A stretch of DNA of 64,000 nucleotides from Cohnella zeiphila (GCF_014212055.1 NZ_JACJVO010000050.1:28288-92287); one strand, 5' to 3'. Counted from the first letter of the stretch, positions 8,902 through 18,310 are shown. A program made the numbers and translations. The notes: generated from the sequence alone by a model not told the origin.

Positions 8902-8987
8902 ACGGGGAGGACGGCGCAAGCGGACGCCCCGGTCCTTGCGGACCGGCGCAACGCCCTTTCGCGCACATTTCGGAGGAGGAAACGAAG

Positions 8988-9863
8988 ATGAGTTTTGGTC
9001 GCTTGATTACGGCGATGGTCACCCCGTTCAACGAGCAGCTGGAGATCGACTGGGAAGTAACGGGCCGGCTTGTCGATTACCTGATCGAGGAGCAGAAATC
9101 GGACAGCCTCGTCGTTAGCGGCACGACCGGGGAATCCCCCACGCTGACGGACGACGAGAAGGAAGCCCTGTTCCGCTTCACCGTCCAACGCGCCGCCGGC
9201 CGCTGCAAGATTATCGCCGGCACGGGAAGCAACGACACCGCTCATTCGATCCATCTGACGCGGATCGCGGAGCAGGCCGGCGTCGACGGCATTCTGCTCG
9301 TCACCCCTTATTACAACAAGCCGAACCAGGAAGGAATGTACCGCCACTTCAAGGCGATCGCCGAATCGACTTCTCTTCCGGTTATCCTCTATAACGTGCC
9401 CGGACGCACCGGAGTCAACCTTTCGGCCGCCACTACGCTGCGGCTCGCCGAGCTGCCCAACGTGGCGGCCACGAAGGAATGCTCCACGCTCGACCAGATG
9501 ACGGAGATCATTAAGGATGCGCCGGAAGGCTTTCTGCTGTACTGCGGCGACGATGCCGTCAATCTGCCCGTGCTCTCGATCGGGGGCTACGGACTGATCA
9601 GCGTGGCCAGCCACGTGATCGGAGCCGAGATGAAGGAGCTGATCGCGGCTGCGCTGGAGGGTCGAAGAGAGGATGCGGTCCGGCTCAACAACCGCTGCTT
9701 CCCGGTATTCAAAGGCTTGTTCCAATGTCCGCATCCGGTGCCGAATCCCGTCGCCGTCAAATATGCCCTTACCCTGAAGGGGCTTCCCGTCGGCGACGTC
9801 CGCCCGCCGCTCGCGGGACCGTCGGAAGAGGAAGCGGCATTTATCCGCAAACTGCTCGGCTAA
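8988..9863 (+). CDS. dapA: 4-hydroxy-tetrahydrodipicolinate synthase
   Basis: A 291-residue class I aldolase condensing pyruvate with aspartate semialdehyde. The TIM barrel is complete. Recognisable are the Thr-Thr pair in SGTTGESPTL, the catalytic Tyr in ILYNVPGRTGV, and the Schiff-base lysine in VAATKECSTLDQM. ATG 8988 is preceded by GGAGGA. The product is the direct substrate of both DapB and DpaAB, which explains its place after dpaAB-dapG. In the 86-base gap upstream, a 7-bp stem (8929-8935 with 8940-8946) has no T tract and looks like a small RNA hairpin rather than a terminator. Confidence 0.95.
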   Translation: MSFGRLITAMVTPFNEQLEIDWEVTGRLVDYLIEEQKSDSLVVSGTTGESPTLTDDEKEALFRFTVQRAAGRCKIIAGTGSNDTAHSIHLTRIAEQAGVDGILLVTPYYNKPNQEGMYRHFKAIAESTSLPVILYNVPGRTGVNLSAATTLRLAELPNVAATKECSTLDQMTEIIKDAPEGFLLYCGDDAVNLPVLSIGGYGLISVASHVIGAEMKELIAAALEGRREDAVRLNNRCFPVFKGLFQCPHPVPNPVAVKYALTLKGLPVGDVRPPLAGPSEEEAAFIRKLLG

Positions 9864-9902
9864 AGGCGCTTCTTAAGAGTCGGAAGCTTCCGCTCCGTAA
9901 AG

Positions 9903-9929
9903 CCGATGCCTGACGCAGGCATCGGTTTT
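9903..9929 (+). terminator. Rho-independent terminator after dapA
   Basis: 10-bp stem CCGATGCCTG/CAGGCATCGG with a three-base loop, then TTTT. It closes the dipicolinate/DAP cluster before the RNase J promoter. Confidence 0.88.
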
Positions 9930-9988
9930 GTCGTATAAGGAGACGCTATAGGGGAAAAGGATCTGGCTGAAAGCCGCGGCGCGCCAGG

Positions 9989-10018
9989 TTGAATTCGGTC
10001 TTTTGCTTCATGTATAAT
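9989..10018 (+). promoter_or_regulatory. Sigma-A promoter of the RNase J gene
   Basis: TTGAAT (9989-9994) and TATAAT (10013-10018) are 18 bp apart, leaving a leader of roughly 85 nt before the TTG start. Confidence 0.6.
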
Positions 10019-10112
10019 GAAGTGGAGTGATTGGGTGCGGCTAAAATTTCATTGCAACTTGACAATTCCATAGGAGCGGGATCGTCGGATCCAAATGTAG
10101 GAGGTACTAGAC

Positions 10113-11792
10113 TTGTCCAAAAAGAACAACCAAGACAAATTACTCATTTTCGCACTGGGTGGCGTCGGCGAGATCGGCAAAAACATGTACGTCATCCAAT
10201 ACGGGAACGACATCGTCGTCGTGGATTCCGGTTTGAAATTCCCGGAAGAGGAAATGCTCGGCATCGACGTCGTCATTCCCGACATCACGTACTTGCTCGA
10301 GAATCGCGACAAAGTACGGGGCATTCTGATCACGCACGGTCACGAGGACCACATCGGCGGATTGCCTTACGTGCTTAAGCAGCTGAACGTACCTGTCTAC
10401 GCGACGAGACTGACGCTCGGCCTGATCGAGAACAAACTGAAGGAAGCGGGCCTGCTCGGCGAGACGAAGCGGATTCTGATCAACGCCGACTCGGAAGTTC
10501 AGATGGGCTCGATCCGGGCGAGCTTTTTCCGTACGAACCATAGTATTCCGGATTCGGTCGGGGTCTGCCTGGACACGCCGGAAGGCGCCGTGGTCCATAC
10601 GGGGGACTTCAAATTCGACCATACTCCGGTCAACGATCAGTTCGCGGATCTGCAGCGGATCGCCGAGATCGGCAAGCGCGGCGTGCTTGCGCTGCTGTCG
10701 GACAGCACCAATGCCGAACGTCCCGGTTTTACGCCTTCGGAGAGCAATATCGGCAAGGAATTGGTCGATATTTTCCGCAGCGCGCGCCAGCGCGTCGTCA
10801 TCGCGACGTTCGCGTCGAACGTGCACCGGATTCAGCAGATCATCGACGCGGCCGCGGAGACGCGCCGCAAGATGACGGTCATCGGCCGCAGCATGGTCAA
10901 TATCGTCAGCATCGCCTCGGAGCTCGGCTATCTTCACATTCCGGAAGGAATGCTGATCGAGCCTGAAGAGGTAAACAAGCTGCCGGCGGACCGCGTCGTC
11001 ATTCTGTCCACGGGCAGCCAGGGCGAACCGATGTCCGCGCTGACGCGGATGGCCCGGTCGACCCATCGCAAGGTGGACATTCTTCCCGGAGACACCGTCG
11101 TCATCTCGGCGACGCCGATTCCGGGGAACGAGCGGTATGTCGGACGCACGGTCGACGAACTGATGCGGCTCGGCGCTTACGTCATCTACGGACCGGGTTC
11201 GGTCACCGGGGTGCACGTATCCGGCCACGGCAGCCAGGAAGAGCTGAAGCTGATGCTGAACCTGGTACGGCCGAAGTTCTTCCTGCCGATTCACGGCGAG
11301 TACCGGATGCTTCGCCATCATGCAATGCTGGCCGAGGCGGTAGGGATCGACAAGGAGAACATCTTCCTGCTGGACAACGGCGACACGGTCGAGTTCCAGA
11401 ACGGCACCGCGCGCAAGGCGGGCAAGCTCCCGGCGGGCAACGTGCTGATCGACGGACTCGGCGTCGGCGACGTCGGCAACATCGTGCTGCGCGATCGCAA
11501 GCTGCTGTCGCAGGACGGCATTCTGGTGGTCGTGGTTACGCTGAGCAAACAGGACGGAACCATCATGTCCGGTCCGGACATCATCTCCCGGGGCTTCGTG
11601 TACGTTCGCGAATCCGAGGGGCTGCTGGAAGAAGCGAACCGGATCGTGTCGGGCACGCTGCAGAAGCTGATGAGCGAGAACGTCAACGAATGGGCTTCGC
11701 TCAAGACGAACGTCAAAGATGCGCTCGGCCGGTTCTTATTCGAACAAACCAGAAGAAGACCGATGATCCTGCCGATCATTATGGAAGTATAA
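10113..11792 (+). CDS. rnjB: Ribonuclease J (RNase J2 position)
   Basis: A 559-residue metallo-beta-lactamase/beta-CASP ribonuclease with 5'-3' exo- and endonuclease activity on mRNA and rRNA. The metal-binding motif HGHEDHIGG is at about residues 75-83, followed by VVHTGDFKFDHTP, SDSTNAERPGFTPSE and HVSGHGSQEELKLMLNLV of the beta-CASP part, and a C-terminal domain. The start is TTG 10113 with AGGAGG about eight bases upstream. The place between dapA and tepA is that of rnjB in B. subtilis. Because the zinc ligands are intact it could be an active nuclease; whether it is J1 or J2 is judged from locus only. Confidence 0.9.
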   Translation: MSKKNNQDKLLIFALGGVGEIGKNMYVIQYGNDIVVVDSGLKFPEEEMLGIDVVIPDITYLLENRDKVRGILITHGHEDHIGGLPYVLKQLNVPVYATRLTLGLIENKLKEAGLLGETKRILINADSEVQMGSIRASFFRTNHSIPDSVGVCLDTPEGAVVHTGDFKFDHTPVNDQFADLQRIAEIGKRGVLALLSDSTNAERPGFTPSESNIGKELVDIFRSARQRVVIATFASNVHRIQQIIDAAAETRRKMTVIGRSMVNIVSIASELGYLHIPEGMLIEPEEVNKLPADRVVILSTGSQGEPMSALTRMARSTHRKVDILPGDTVVISATPIPGNERYVGRTVDELMRLGAYVIYGPGSVTGVHVSGHGSQEELKLMLNLVRPKFFLPIHGEYRMLRHHAMLAEAVGIDKENIFLLDNGDTVEFQNGTARKAGKLPAGNVLIDGLGVGDVGNIVLRDRKLLSQDGILVVVVTLSKQDGTIMSGPDIISRGFVYVRESEGLLEEANRIVSGTLQKLMSENVNEWASLKTNVKDALGRFLFEQTRRRPMILPIIMEV

Positions 11793-11838
11793 TCGCAAGA
11801 CAAGCATCAGCAACATCCCACACTCACAAGCCATGAAT

Positions 11839-11876
11839 GCCGCCTCTCTTCTTCACGGAAGAGCGGGCGGCTTTTT
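11839..11876 (+). terminator. Rho-independent terminator after RNase J
   Basis: Stem of GCCGCC...CTCTTC with GAAGAG...GGCGGC, then TTTTT. One unpaired base interrupts the stem. Confidence 0.85.
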
Positions 11877-11918
11877 CGTTGTTTAGGAAATGATGCGATT
11901 AAACTTCCTGTGGATAAC

Positions 11919-12043
11919 CGGGGACTCCCCCAAAAGGAATCGGAATTAACTTCAGAGCATCACTTCACTTTTGGGGGATTCTTATCGGGGGTTCCCCAAA
12001 AGTAATCGGATTTAACTTCAGAGCATCGCTTCACTTTTGGGGG
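11919..12043. repeat. C5A4 hairpin element, two tandem copies
   Basis: Copy 1 spans about 11919-11977 with arms CCCCCAAAAG (11927-11936) and ACTTTTGGGGG (11967-11977). Copy 2 spans about 11985-12043 with arms CCCCAAAAGT (11994-12003) and ACTTTTGGGGG (12033-12043). They are separated by the 8-bp spacer ATTCTTAT. Both interiors carry ATCGGA, TTAACTTC and AGAGCATC. The same element recurs at 31441-31625, 37052-37140 and 56664-56720. The rest of the RNase J-tepA gap shows only the terminator before it and the tepA ribosome site after it. Confidence 0.85.
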
Positions 12044-12171
12044 AATTGTTCTGTTCTCAGGAAGCTTTTTCCGGCCTTCGCTGACGTCGTCGCGGAATGG
12101 CGGGACGAACGGACGCCCATACTATGTCAATCCCCGCCGCCCTTGCGGCGGAAGCGAGGAGGGCGAACCGC

Positions 12172-12918
12172 TTGAACGAAACACCCAAGCCTCAGATCCA
12201 GCCGGAGCCGGCGCCGCCGGTGGATGACGAGCGCAAATCCGCCGTAACCGACAACATCGTCCAACTGGGACAGGCGGCGGTTCCCGCCGCCGAATCGAAC
12301 ATCTTCTGCCTGACGATCATCGGACAGGTGGAAGGACATATGATGCTGCCGCCGCAGAACAAAACGACCAAATACGAGCACGTCATCCCGCAGCTGGTCG
12401 CGGCCGAGCAAAATCCGAAGGTCGAAGGCTTGCTCCTCGTGCTCAACACGGTGGGCGGCGATGTCGAAGCGGGTCTTGCGATCGCGGAGATGGTCGCATC
12501 GCTGTCGAAACCCAAAGTGGCGGTCGTGCTCGGCGGCGGCCATTCGATCGGAGTGCCGATCGCGGTGTCGGCCGATTACACGTTTATCGCCGAGACCGCG
12601 ACGATGACCATTCATCCGATCCGGCTCAACGGGCTGATCATCGGCGTTCCGCAAACGTTCGAATATTTGGAGAAAATGCAGGAGAGGGTCGTCCGCTTCG
12701 TCACCGGCCACTCCAATATTAGCGAGGCATTGTTCAAGGATCTGATGTTCCGGACGGGCGAGCTGACGCGGGATATCGGCACGAACGTCATCGGCATGGA
12801 AGCGGTCCGGCACGGCTTGATCGATGCCGTCGGCGGCATTGGCGAAGCGATTCGGGAACTCAATCGCCGGATCGCGGAGAAGAAGGCCGAACGCCCCGAA
12901 GGGGTGGGAGCCGTATGA
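12172..12918 (+). CDS. tepA: ClpP-like translocation-enhancing peptidase TepA
   Basis: A 248-residue ClpP-fold serine protease family member; B. subtilis TepA (YmfB, 245 residues) affects protein export and digests small acid-soluble spore proteins. The core shows GLLLVLNTVGGDVEAGLAIAE, the nucleophile region VLGGGHSIGVPIAVSADY (Ser in GGHS) and the TMTIHPIR segment. TTG 12172 is preferred because GAGGAGGG ends eight bases upstream and the resulting length fits the family; an in-frame ATG at 12097 would add 25 residues without a ribosome site. It overlaps ylzJ by four bases. Confidence 0.88.
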   Translation: MNETPKPQIQPEPAPPVDDERKSAVTDNIVQLGQAAVPAAESNIFCLTIIGQVEGHMMLPPQNKTTKYEHVIPQLVAAEQNPKVEGLLLVLNTVGGDVEAGLAIAEMVASLSKPKVAVVLGGGHSIGVPIAVSADYTFIAETATMTIHPIRLNGLIIGVPQTFEYLEKMQERVVRFVTGHSNISEALFKDLMFRTGELTRDIGTNVIGMEAVRHGLIDAVGGIGEAIRELNRRIAEKKAERPEGVGAV

Positions 12919-13181
12919 CGCTGTATACCTGCATGCCTCTCGAGCTGGTGCTGGACGGCATGCATGAGGGGCCCGGGCCGCTCGTGGAGGTGGGACGGGA
13001 AGGACTGACGATGCTGGTGGCGCCGACGGCGCCCGGCGTCGGACGTATCGTCCGTTTGCTCGTCGCGCCTCTTGAGTACTATCTGAAGCCGGAGTACGCA
13101 CCTGGTTCTATCGTCTTATACGGCGGCGCCGGCCTGGAGGAGAAGACGGCGCCGCCGCAGTTAGAGCCGCCCCTCATGTAA
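12915..13181 (+). CDS. ylzJ: YlzJ-like protein of unknown function
   Basis: An 88-residue protein in the position of B. subtilis ylzJ between tepA and spoIIIE. It opens MTLYTCMPLELVLDGM and has a central hydrophobic strand pair; no catalytic motif is apparent. Start and stop of the two genes overlap (ATGA), so it is coupled to tepA. The C-terminal tail (EEKTAPPQLEPPLM) is proline-rich and slightly longer than in Bacillus homologues. Function unknown. Confidence 0.8.
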   Translation: MTLYTCMPLELVLDGMHEGPGPLVEVGREGLTMLVAPTAPGVGRIVRLLVAPLEYYLKPEYAPGSIVLYGGAGLEEKTAPPQLEPPLM

Positions 13182-13195
13182 ACCCGGTTCGACTA

Positions 13196-13204
13196 TGGTA
13201 TAAT
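13196..13204 (+). promoter_or_regulatory. Extended -10 promoter of spoIIIE
   Basis: TGGTATAAT at 13196-13204 is a consensus extended -10 (TGN-TATAAT). No good -35 is seen, as is usual for this promoter class. It would start transcription about 15 bases before the spoIIIE start codon. Confidence 0.5.
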
Positions 13205-13226
13205 GTTGAACCGGGAGGTGGCAAAC

Positions 13227-15899
13227 TTGGCCAAACGGAAACGCAAGAAGGCCTCGTTGGGAGCAAGCCTGAAATTCGAAATTTACGGCATCCTGTTGAT
13301 CACGCTCTCGGTCATTGCGATATACGGCGAAGCGGCGGGCGGAAGGTCGCTGTCCAAGCTGTTCGGATATCTGCTCGGCAATTTTTATTTCCTGCTGCCG
13401 ATCGGCGGCATCTGGCTCGGGTTGCATGCGATGATCAAGAGATCCTGGCCGCGAGGCTGGACGTCGCGAAGAAGCGGCTTCGTTCTGATCGGATGCGGTC
13501 TGACGCTATGGAGCGCCATGGGCTTCATCGACGGCCGTCTCGATCCGCTGAACGCGGTCACGCCTTCGACCATCTTTTCGCAAACGCTTCATCAATTGTA
13601 TGAGCAAATCTGGGGCGGACCGGTCGAAGCGGAGTTCAGCATTCACGACAAGGACATCGGCGGCGGCCTGCTCGGAGCGCTGCAATATTCGCTGCTGTTC
13701 TGGCTGTTCGGGTACGCCGGTTCCCGATTCGTACTGATCATCGAATTCGCGATCGCGCTGATGCTGGTGACGAACCGATCTTACGTCGATATGGTCAGAG
13801 CCCTTAGATTGGGTCTAAAGCGTTTCGGCTCGGTCTTCTTCTCCCGCCTGACGACGGGGCGCAAGCAAATCGCGGCCAAGGCGGTTCCGGTCAAAGGCAA
13901 AGGAGCCTCCCGCGCGAAGGCGGTTCCGGCGCCGGTGCTGGACGACGACCCCGAGGAGGAAGCGCCGCTCGCGCCGGCCGCGCGCAAGAAACCGGTTTTT
14001 TTCCAGCTGTTCCACGGCAAGCCGGAGTCGGACCGTGAAGATCGCGGGGCCCCCGATTGGGAAGAGGACGGGGAGCCGATTCTGTATCCGGCCGCGGAAG
14101 GGCCGAAAGTACATATCCATTCCTCGGGGAAGAAAGACCGGGCTGCGGAACCGGTCAGCAGCCTGTTCGGCCAGCGACATGAAGCGCCTGCGCCGGTGGC
14201 GGAAGAGCCTCCGGCGTCGCCCTCCTGGCCGGAGGAAGAGGGCCGCGAGGCGTCCTTTGCCTCGTTCGGAGAGCCGCCCGAGGAGGAAGAGTGGGCCGGG
14301 GCGGATGAGATGCAGGACGGCGAATGGGACGACGACGAGCCGCATGAAGGAGCGGAGCCGGCAGAAGGCGCGGAGCCGGGGACGCCCGCGGCGGAAGCGG
14401 AAAGCTCCGGCGAAGCGGGCGAAGGCGCCCGCCTGGCCAAGCCGGCAGCGAAGCCGAGGCGGCCTTACCGGATGCCGCCGCTTCACCTGCTCGGCAAGCC
14501 CCAGGGGGCCGGCCGCGGCGGCTCGGCGGCGGACAACCGCGAGACGGCCCGCAAGCTGGAGGCGACGTTGGAGAGCTTCGGCGTGCGCGCGAAAGTGCTG
14601 GACGTCGCCAGAGGCCCGGCGGTGACACGGTACGAGCTGCAGCCGGATACCGGCGTGAAGGTGAGCCGGATCGTGAGCCTGACCGACGATATCGCGCTCG
14701 CGCTGGCGGCGAAGGATATCCGGATGGAGGCGCCGATTCCGGGCAAGTCGGCGATCGGGATCGAGGTGCCGAACTCCGAAGTGAGCGTCGTAACGCTTCG
14801 GGAAGTGCTGGAGACGCAAGCGTTCCAAGAAGCGCAGTCCAGGCTGTCGATCGCGTTCGGCCGAGACATCTCCGGCCAGCCGATCGTCGGCAACCTGGCG
14901 CGCATGCCGCACCTTCTCGTCGCCGGGGCGACCGGTTCGGGCAAGTCGGTATGCATCAACGGCATTATCGCCAGCATCCTGTACAAAGCCAAGCCGGACG
15001 AAGTGAAGTTTCTGATGATCGACCCGAAGATGGTCGAGCTTAACGTCTATAACGGCATTCCGCACCTGCTCGCTCCCGTCGTGACCGACCCTCGCCGCGC
15101 CGCTCTGGCGCTGAAGAAGGTCGTTGTGGAAATGGAGAAGCGGTACGAGAAATTTTCCAAGTCGGGCACGCGCAACATCGAAGGTTACAACACGTTGATG
15201 CTGAGCGGCGACAACCCCGACGCCGTGCTTCCTTATTACGTCGTCATCGTGGACGAGCTGGCGGACCTGATGATGGTAGCGGCGGGAGACGTCGAAGACG
15301 CGATTATGCGGCTGGCGCAGATGGCCCGGGCGGCCGGCATTCATCTGATCATCGCCACGCAGCGCCCGTCGGTCGACGTCATCACCGGCGTGATCAAGGC
15401 GAACATTCCCAGCCGGATCGCCTTCGGCGTCTCGTCCCAGGTCGATTCGCGCACGATTCTCGACATGGTCGGCGCCGAGAAGCTGCTCGGCCGCGGCGAT
15501 ATGCTCTTCCTGCCGATGGGCTCCTCCAAGCCGATCCGGGTTCAGGGCGCGTTCCTGTCCGACAACGAAGTGGAGGCGGTCGTCTCCCACGTGCGGGGAC
15601 AGGCGGAGGCGAGCTACGACGAGGAACTCGTGCCGGAAGTCGGCGAAGAGGCGGAATCCGAGAGCGACGAAATTCTCGACGAACTGTTCGACCAAGCCGT
15701 CGGCATCGTCCTGGAAGCGAAGCAGGCTTCGGTGTCGCTGCTTCAGCGCCGCATGAGGATCGGCTATACCCGTGCCGCGCGGCTTATCGACTCGATGGAA
15801 GCAAGGGGAATCGTCGGCCCCTACGAAGGAAGCAAGCCGCGCGAAGTGTTGATGACGCTGGAGCAGTTTCAGACGGGCGGGAACCGGATCTCTTCCTAG
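13227..15899 (+). CDS. spoIIIE: DNA translocase FtsK/SpoIIIE
   Basis: An 890-residue septal DNA pump that moves the chromosome into the forespore. The N terminus has about four membrane segments (residues 15-200). An acidic, Ala/Glu/Pro-rich linker follows (about 230-430), then the alpha/beta RecA-type motor with Walker A GATGSGKSVCINGI (about 567-580), Walker B YYVVIVDELADLM and IIATQRPSVDVITGVIKANI. The C-terminal gamma winged helix (about 815-885) reads sequence polarity motifs (VSLLQRRMRIGYTRAARLID). TTG 13227 is taken because GGGAGGTGG ends eight bases upstream; a start at 13203 overlaps the promoter. The linker is longer than in B. subtilis (787 residues total). Confidence 0.94.
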   Translation: MAKRKRKKASLGASLKFEIYGILLITLSVIAIYGEAAGGRSLSKLFGYLLGNFYFLLPIGGIWLGLHAMIKRSWPRGWTSRRSGFVLIGCGLTLWSAMGFIDGRLDPLNAVTPSTIFSQTLHQLYEQIWGGPVEAEFSIHDKDIGGGLLGALQYSLLFWLFGYAGSRFVLIIEFAIALMLVTNRSYVDMVRALRLGLKRFGSVFFSRLTTGRKQIAAKAVPVKGKGASRAKAVPAPVLDDDPEEEAPLAPAARKKPVFFQLFHGKPESDREDRGAPDWEEDGEPILYPAAEGPKVHIHSSGKKDRAAEPVSSLFGQRHEAPAPVAEEPPASPSWPEEEGREASFASFGEPPEEEEWAGADEMQDGEWDDDEPHEGAEPAEGAEPGTPAAEAESSGEAGEGARLAKPAAKPRRPYRMPPLHLLGKPQGAGRGGSAADNRETARKLEATLESFGVRAKVLDVARGPAVTRYELQPDTGVKVSRIVSLTDDIALALAAKDIRMEAPIPGKSAIGIEVPNSEVSVVTLREVLETQAFQEAQSRLSIAFGRDISGQPIVGNLARMPHLLVAGATGSGKSVCINGIIASILYKAKPDEVKFLMIDPKMVELNVYNGIPHLLAPVVTDPRRAALALKKVVVEMEKRYEKFSKSGTRNIEGYNTLMLSGDNPDAVLPYYVVIVDELADLMMVAAGDVEDAIMRLAQMARAAGIHLIIATQRPSVDVITGVIKANIPSRIAFGVSSQVDSRTILDMVGAEKLLGRGDMLFLPMGSSKPIRVQGAFLSDNEVEAVVSHVRGQAEASYDEELVPEVGEEAESESDEILDELFDQAVGIVLEAKQASVSLLQRRMRIGYTRAARLIDSMEARGIVGPYEGSKPREVLMTLEQFQTGGNRISS

Positions 15900-15945
15900 G
15901 GACCCGGGCCGGGCACGGCCATCCAACGGAAATCATGAGCAGACG

Positions 15946-15969
15946 ACCGCTCCTCGGAGCGGTTTTTTT
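15946..15969 (+). terminator. Rho-independent terminator after spoIIIE
   Basis: Stem ACCGCTC/GAGCGGT with a four-base loop, followed by seven T residues. Confidence 0.9.
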
Positions 15970-16062
15970 GCTGTTTCGGGAGCAAACGCCGAGCCGTTCG
16001 CCGTCAAACCGCAGCCTTCCCGAACCCGTACCGCGCCGAGTTCGCCGCTTCCCGCACGGATG

Positions 16063-16093
16063 CGAATAAGTCAGCCAATCCTTCCTCATACTA
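16063..16093 (+). promoter_or_regulatory. Candidate sigma-G promoter of sleB
   Basis: CGAATA (16063-16068) and CATACTA (16087-16093) with an 18-bp spacer. This nearly matches the forespore sigma-G consensus TGAATA-N17/18-CATACTA. It lies upstream of sleB, which is sigma-G controlled in B. subtilis. Confidence 0.7.
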
Positions 16094-16154
16094 ACATCCA
16101 TCAATGTGGCCGTTACGGCCAGCCAAAAATGACTGGGAAAGGCGTGACTCGTCC

Positions 16155-16937
16155 GTGAGATATCGTCTGGTAATCCTTGCGGTTTGTTTGGTAATGGGAG
16201 TGTTGGGGCTCTATACGCTGGGGCATTCCAACCATGCGAAATCGACCTTCAGCGAAGCGATCATTCAGCAAGGCGCGTCCGGCCAAGATGTGTATGAGCT
16301 TCAAGGCCGGCTCAAGGCGCTCGGATATTACAACGGGAAAGTGGACGGCAGCTTCGGGGCCGACACGCTGAACTCGGTCAAGTGGTTCCAGTGGAAGTTC
16401 GGCATGAAGGCGGACGGCGTCGTCGGCGCCAAAACGAAGCTGATGCTCTGGAAAGCGACGAAGGATTGGAGACCGACGGCCGAGGAGGCTCCCTCCAACA
16501 ATACGGCCGGCACGACCGGGGGCGGCACTTCCGGCGGCGGCGCGGGTACCGCGGATCTTCCCGCATCGAATCATGCCGGCATCTCGGCCAACGACATGAA
16601 GCTGATGGCCAACGCGGTTTACGGCGAATCGCGGGGCGAGCCCTATGAAGGACAAGTCGCGGTGGCGGCGGTCATTCTGAACCGGGTCAAGTCGTCCGAG
16701 TTTCCGAATACCGTCTCCGGCGTCATCTTCCAGCCCGGAGCGTTTACCGCCGTGGCCGACGGCCAGATCTGGCTGACGCCGAACGCGACGGCGGCCAAGG
16801 CGGTCAAGGATGCGCTGAGCGGTTGGGACCCGAGCGAAGGCTGCCTCTACTACTTCAATCCGGAGACCGCCACTTCGAAATGGATCTGGTCGCGGCCCCA
16901 GTACAAGACGATCGGAAAGCATATTTTCTGCCGGTAA
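16155..16937 (+). CDS. sleB: Spore cortex-lytic enzyme SleB type
   Basis: A 260-residue exported hydrolase that degrades spore cortex peptidoglycan during germination. The N terminus is a signal/anchor helix (VILAVCLVMGVLGLYTL). Next is a PG_binding_1 domain (SGQDVYELQGRLKALGYYNGKVDG), a Gly/Thr-rich linker, and a C-terminal Hydrolase_2 (lytic transglycosylase) domain with the presumed catalytic Glu in NAVYGESRGEPYEGQVAVAA and the YYFNPETATSKWIWSRP block. GTG 16155 is preferred: the ORF is open from ATG 16104 but GGGAAAGG lies at 16135-16142. No ypeB partner follows directly, unlike the usual sleB-ypeB pair, so another SleB/CwlJ-like cell-wall hydrolase role is possible. Confidence 0.82.
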   Translation: MRYRLVILAVCLVMGVLGLYTLGHSNHAKSTFSEAIIQQGASGQDVYELQGRLKALGYYNGKVDGSFGADTLNSVKWFQWKFGMKADGVVGAKTKLMLWKATKDWRPTAEEAPSNNTAGTTGGGTSGGGAGTADLPASNHAGISANDMKLMANAVYGESRGEPYEGQVAVAAVILNRVKSSEFPNTVSGVIFQPGAFTAVADGQIWLTPNATAAKAVKDALSGWDPSEGCLYYFNPETATSKWIWSRPQYKTIGKHIFCR

Positions 16938-16957
16938 AATATTTATTGCGTTTTGAT

Positions 16958-16986
16958 TTGCTTCGGGCATGGCCATCGGGTAGAAT
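16958..16986 (+). promoter_or_regulatory. Sigma-A promoter of the ymfF operon
   Basis: TTGCTT (16958-16963) and TAGAAT (16981-16986), spacer 17 bp. It would give a leader of about 33 nt. Confidence 0.6.
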
Positions 16987-17025
16987 GGGGCTGAATTGGA
17001 AAAGAAATCTAAGGGGTTTGATGCC

Positions 17026-18309
17026 TTGAAAACAGAACAATTCGAGCGCGGATCCGTTGGGCGGATGCGCGTCCACGTGCTTCCGACGGAGCGTTTTAAA
17101 ACGTATGCCCTGTCTCTGTTCATCGGTATCCCGCTCTCCGAATCCCGGGTGACGCCTGTCGCGCTCACCCCGTTCGTGCTTCGGCGGGGAACGGCCTCCT
17201 ACCCGGAGACGATCTCTTTCCGCGAGCGGCTCGACCACCTGTACGGAGCCGGCTTCGGCTTCGATCTTTACAAGCGCGGCGATTATCAGATCGTCCAGAT
17301 GCGGCTCGACATCATCAACGACCGTTTCGTTTCTTCCGATGAATCTCTGCTTAAGGAAGCGATCCGCTTCCTCGGCGAAGCGCTGACCGCTCCCGCGCTG
17401 GAGGACGGTCATTTCCGGACCCGCTACGTCGAAGCGGAGAAAACGACGGTCGAACGCCGGATCGAGGCGATCGTCAACGACAAGATCCGGTACGCCGCCG
17501 AGCGGTGCGTGGCGGAGATGTGCAAGGACGAACCGTATCGCCTGCTGGCGCTCGGCCGGAAGGAAGATCTGCCGGGGCTGGATGCGGCAAAGCTTCACAA
17601 GCAATATGAGGAATGGCTCGGAAGCGCCGTTCTCGATCTTTATGTCTCCGGCGACACGTCGCTCGCCGAGGTCGTTCCGCTGGTCGAGAACGCCTTCCGG
17701 CTGCCGGCGGGCTCCCCGGACCGTTACGCCCCTCCGGAACTCAGGAAGCCCCGTTCGGAGCCGCAGACGGTGGTAGAGCGGCTGGAAGTCGGCCAAGGCA
17801 AGCTGAACATGGGCTTGCGCACGGCATCGACCTACGGCGACGCCCATTACCCCGCGCTGCTCGTGTACAACGGTATACTCGGCGCGTTCCCGCACTCCAA
17901 GCTGTTCATCAACGTTCGCGAGAAGGCGAGCCTTGCTTACTATGCTTCTTCCCGTCTTGACGGCCACAAGGGTCTGCTGACGATCCAGTCGGGCATCGAG
18001 ATCGAAAATTTCGAGCGCGCGCTCGGCATCATCCGAGAGCAGCTTGCCGCCATCCAGGCGGGCCAGATCTCCGTAGAAGAGATGGAGCGCACGAAGGCGA
18101 TGCTGGCCAACCAGCTCCGGGAGCTGCAGGATTCCGCCTACGAGCGGATCTCGTTCGATTTCAACAACGTGCTGTCCGCGACGGAGCGCACGGGCGAGAG
18201 TCTGCTGGCCGAAGTCGAAGCGGTAACGCCCGAGCAGGTGACCGAAGCGGCGCGCGGCGTGGGGCTCGACACGATCTATTTCCTGCGGGACCGGAAGGGG
18301 GAGGGGTAA
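17026..18309 (+). CDS. ymfF: M16-family peptidase-like protein YmfF (EF-P modification-associated)
   Basis: A 427-residue member of the insulinase-like M16 family. It lacks the HxxEH zinc motif at the expected place (it reads RERLDHLYGAGFG), so it is probably the non-catalytic half of a heterodimer with YmfH, as in other M16B pairs. The C-terminal half has the conserved LGAFPHSKLFINVREKASLAYYASSRLD block. TTG 17026 with AAGGGG nine bases upstream is preferred over TTG 16996. It is followed after one base by ymfH. In B. subtilis this neighbourhood (ymfI) has been linked to 5-aminopentanol modification of EF-P; its direct role is not proven. Confidence 0.85.
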   Translation: MKTEQFERGSVGRMRVHVLPTERFKTYALSLFIGIPLSESRVTPVALTPFVLRRGTASYPETISFRERLDHLYGAGFGFDLYKRGDYQIVQMRLDIINDRFVSSDESLLKEAIRFLGEALTAPALEDGHFRTRYVEAEKTTVERRIEAIVNDKIRYAAERCVAEMCKDEPYRLLALGRKEDLPGLDAAKLHKQYEEWLGSAVLDLYVSGDTSLAEVVPLVENAFRLPAGSPDRYAPPELRKPRSEPQTVVERLEVGQGKLNMGLRTASTYGDAHYPALLVYNGILGAFPHSKLFINVREKASLAYYASSRLDGHKGLLTIQSGIEIENFERALGIIREQLAAIQAGQISVEEMERTKAMLANQLRELQDSAYERISFDFNNVLSATERTGESLLAEVEAVTPEQVTEAARGVGLDTIYFLRDRKGEG

Positions 18310-18310
18310 G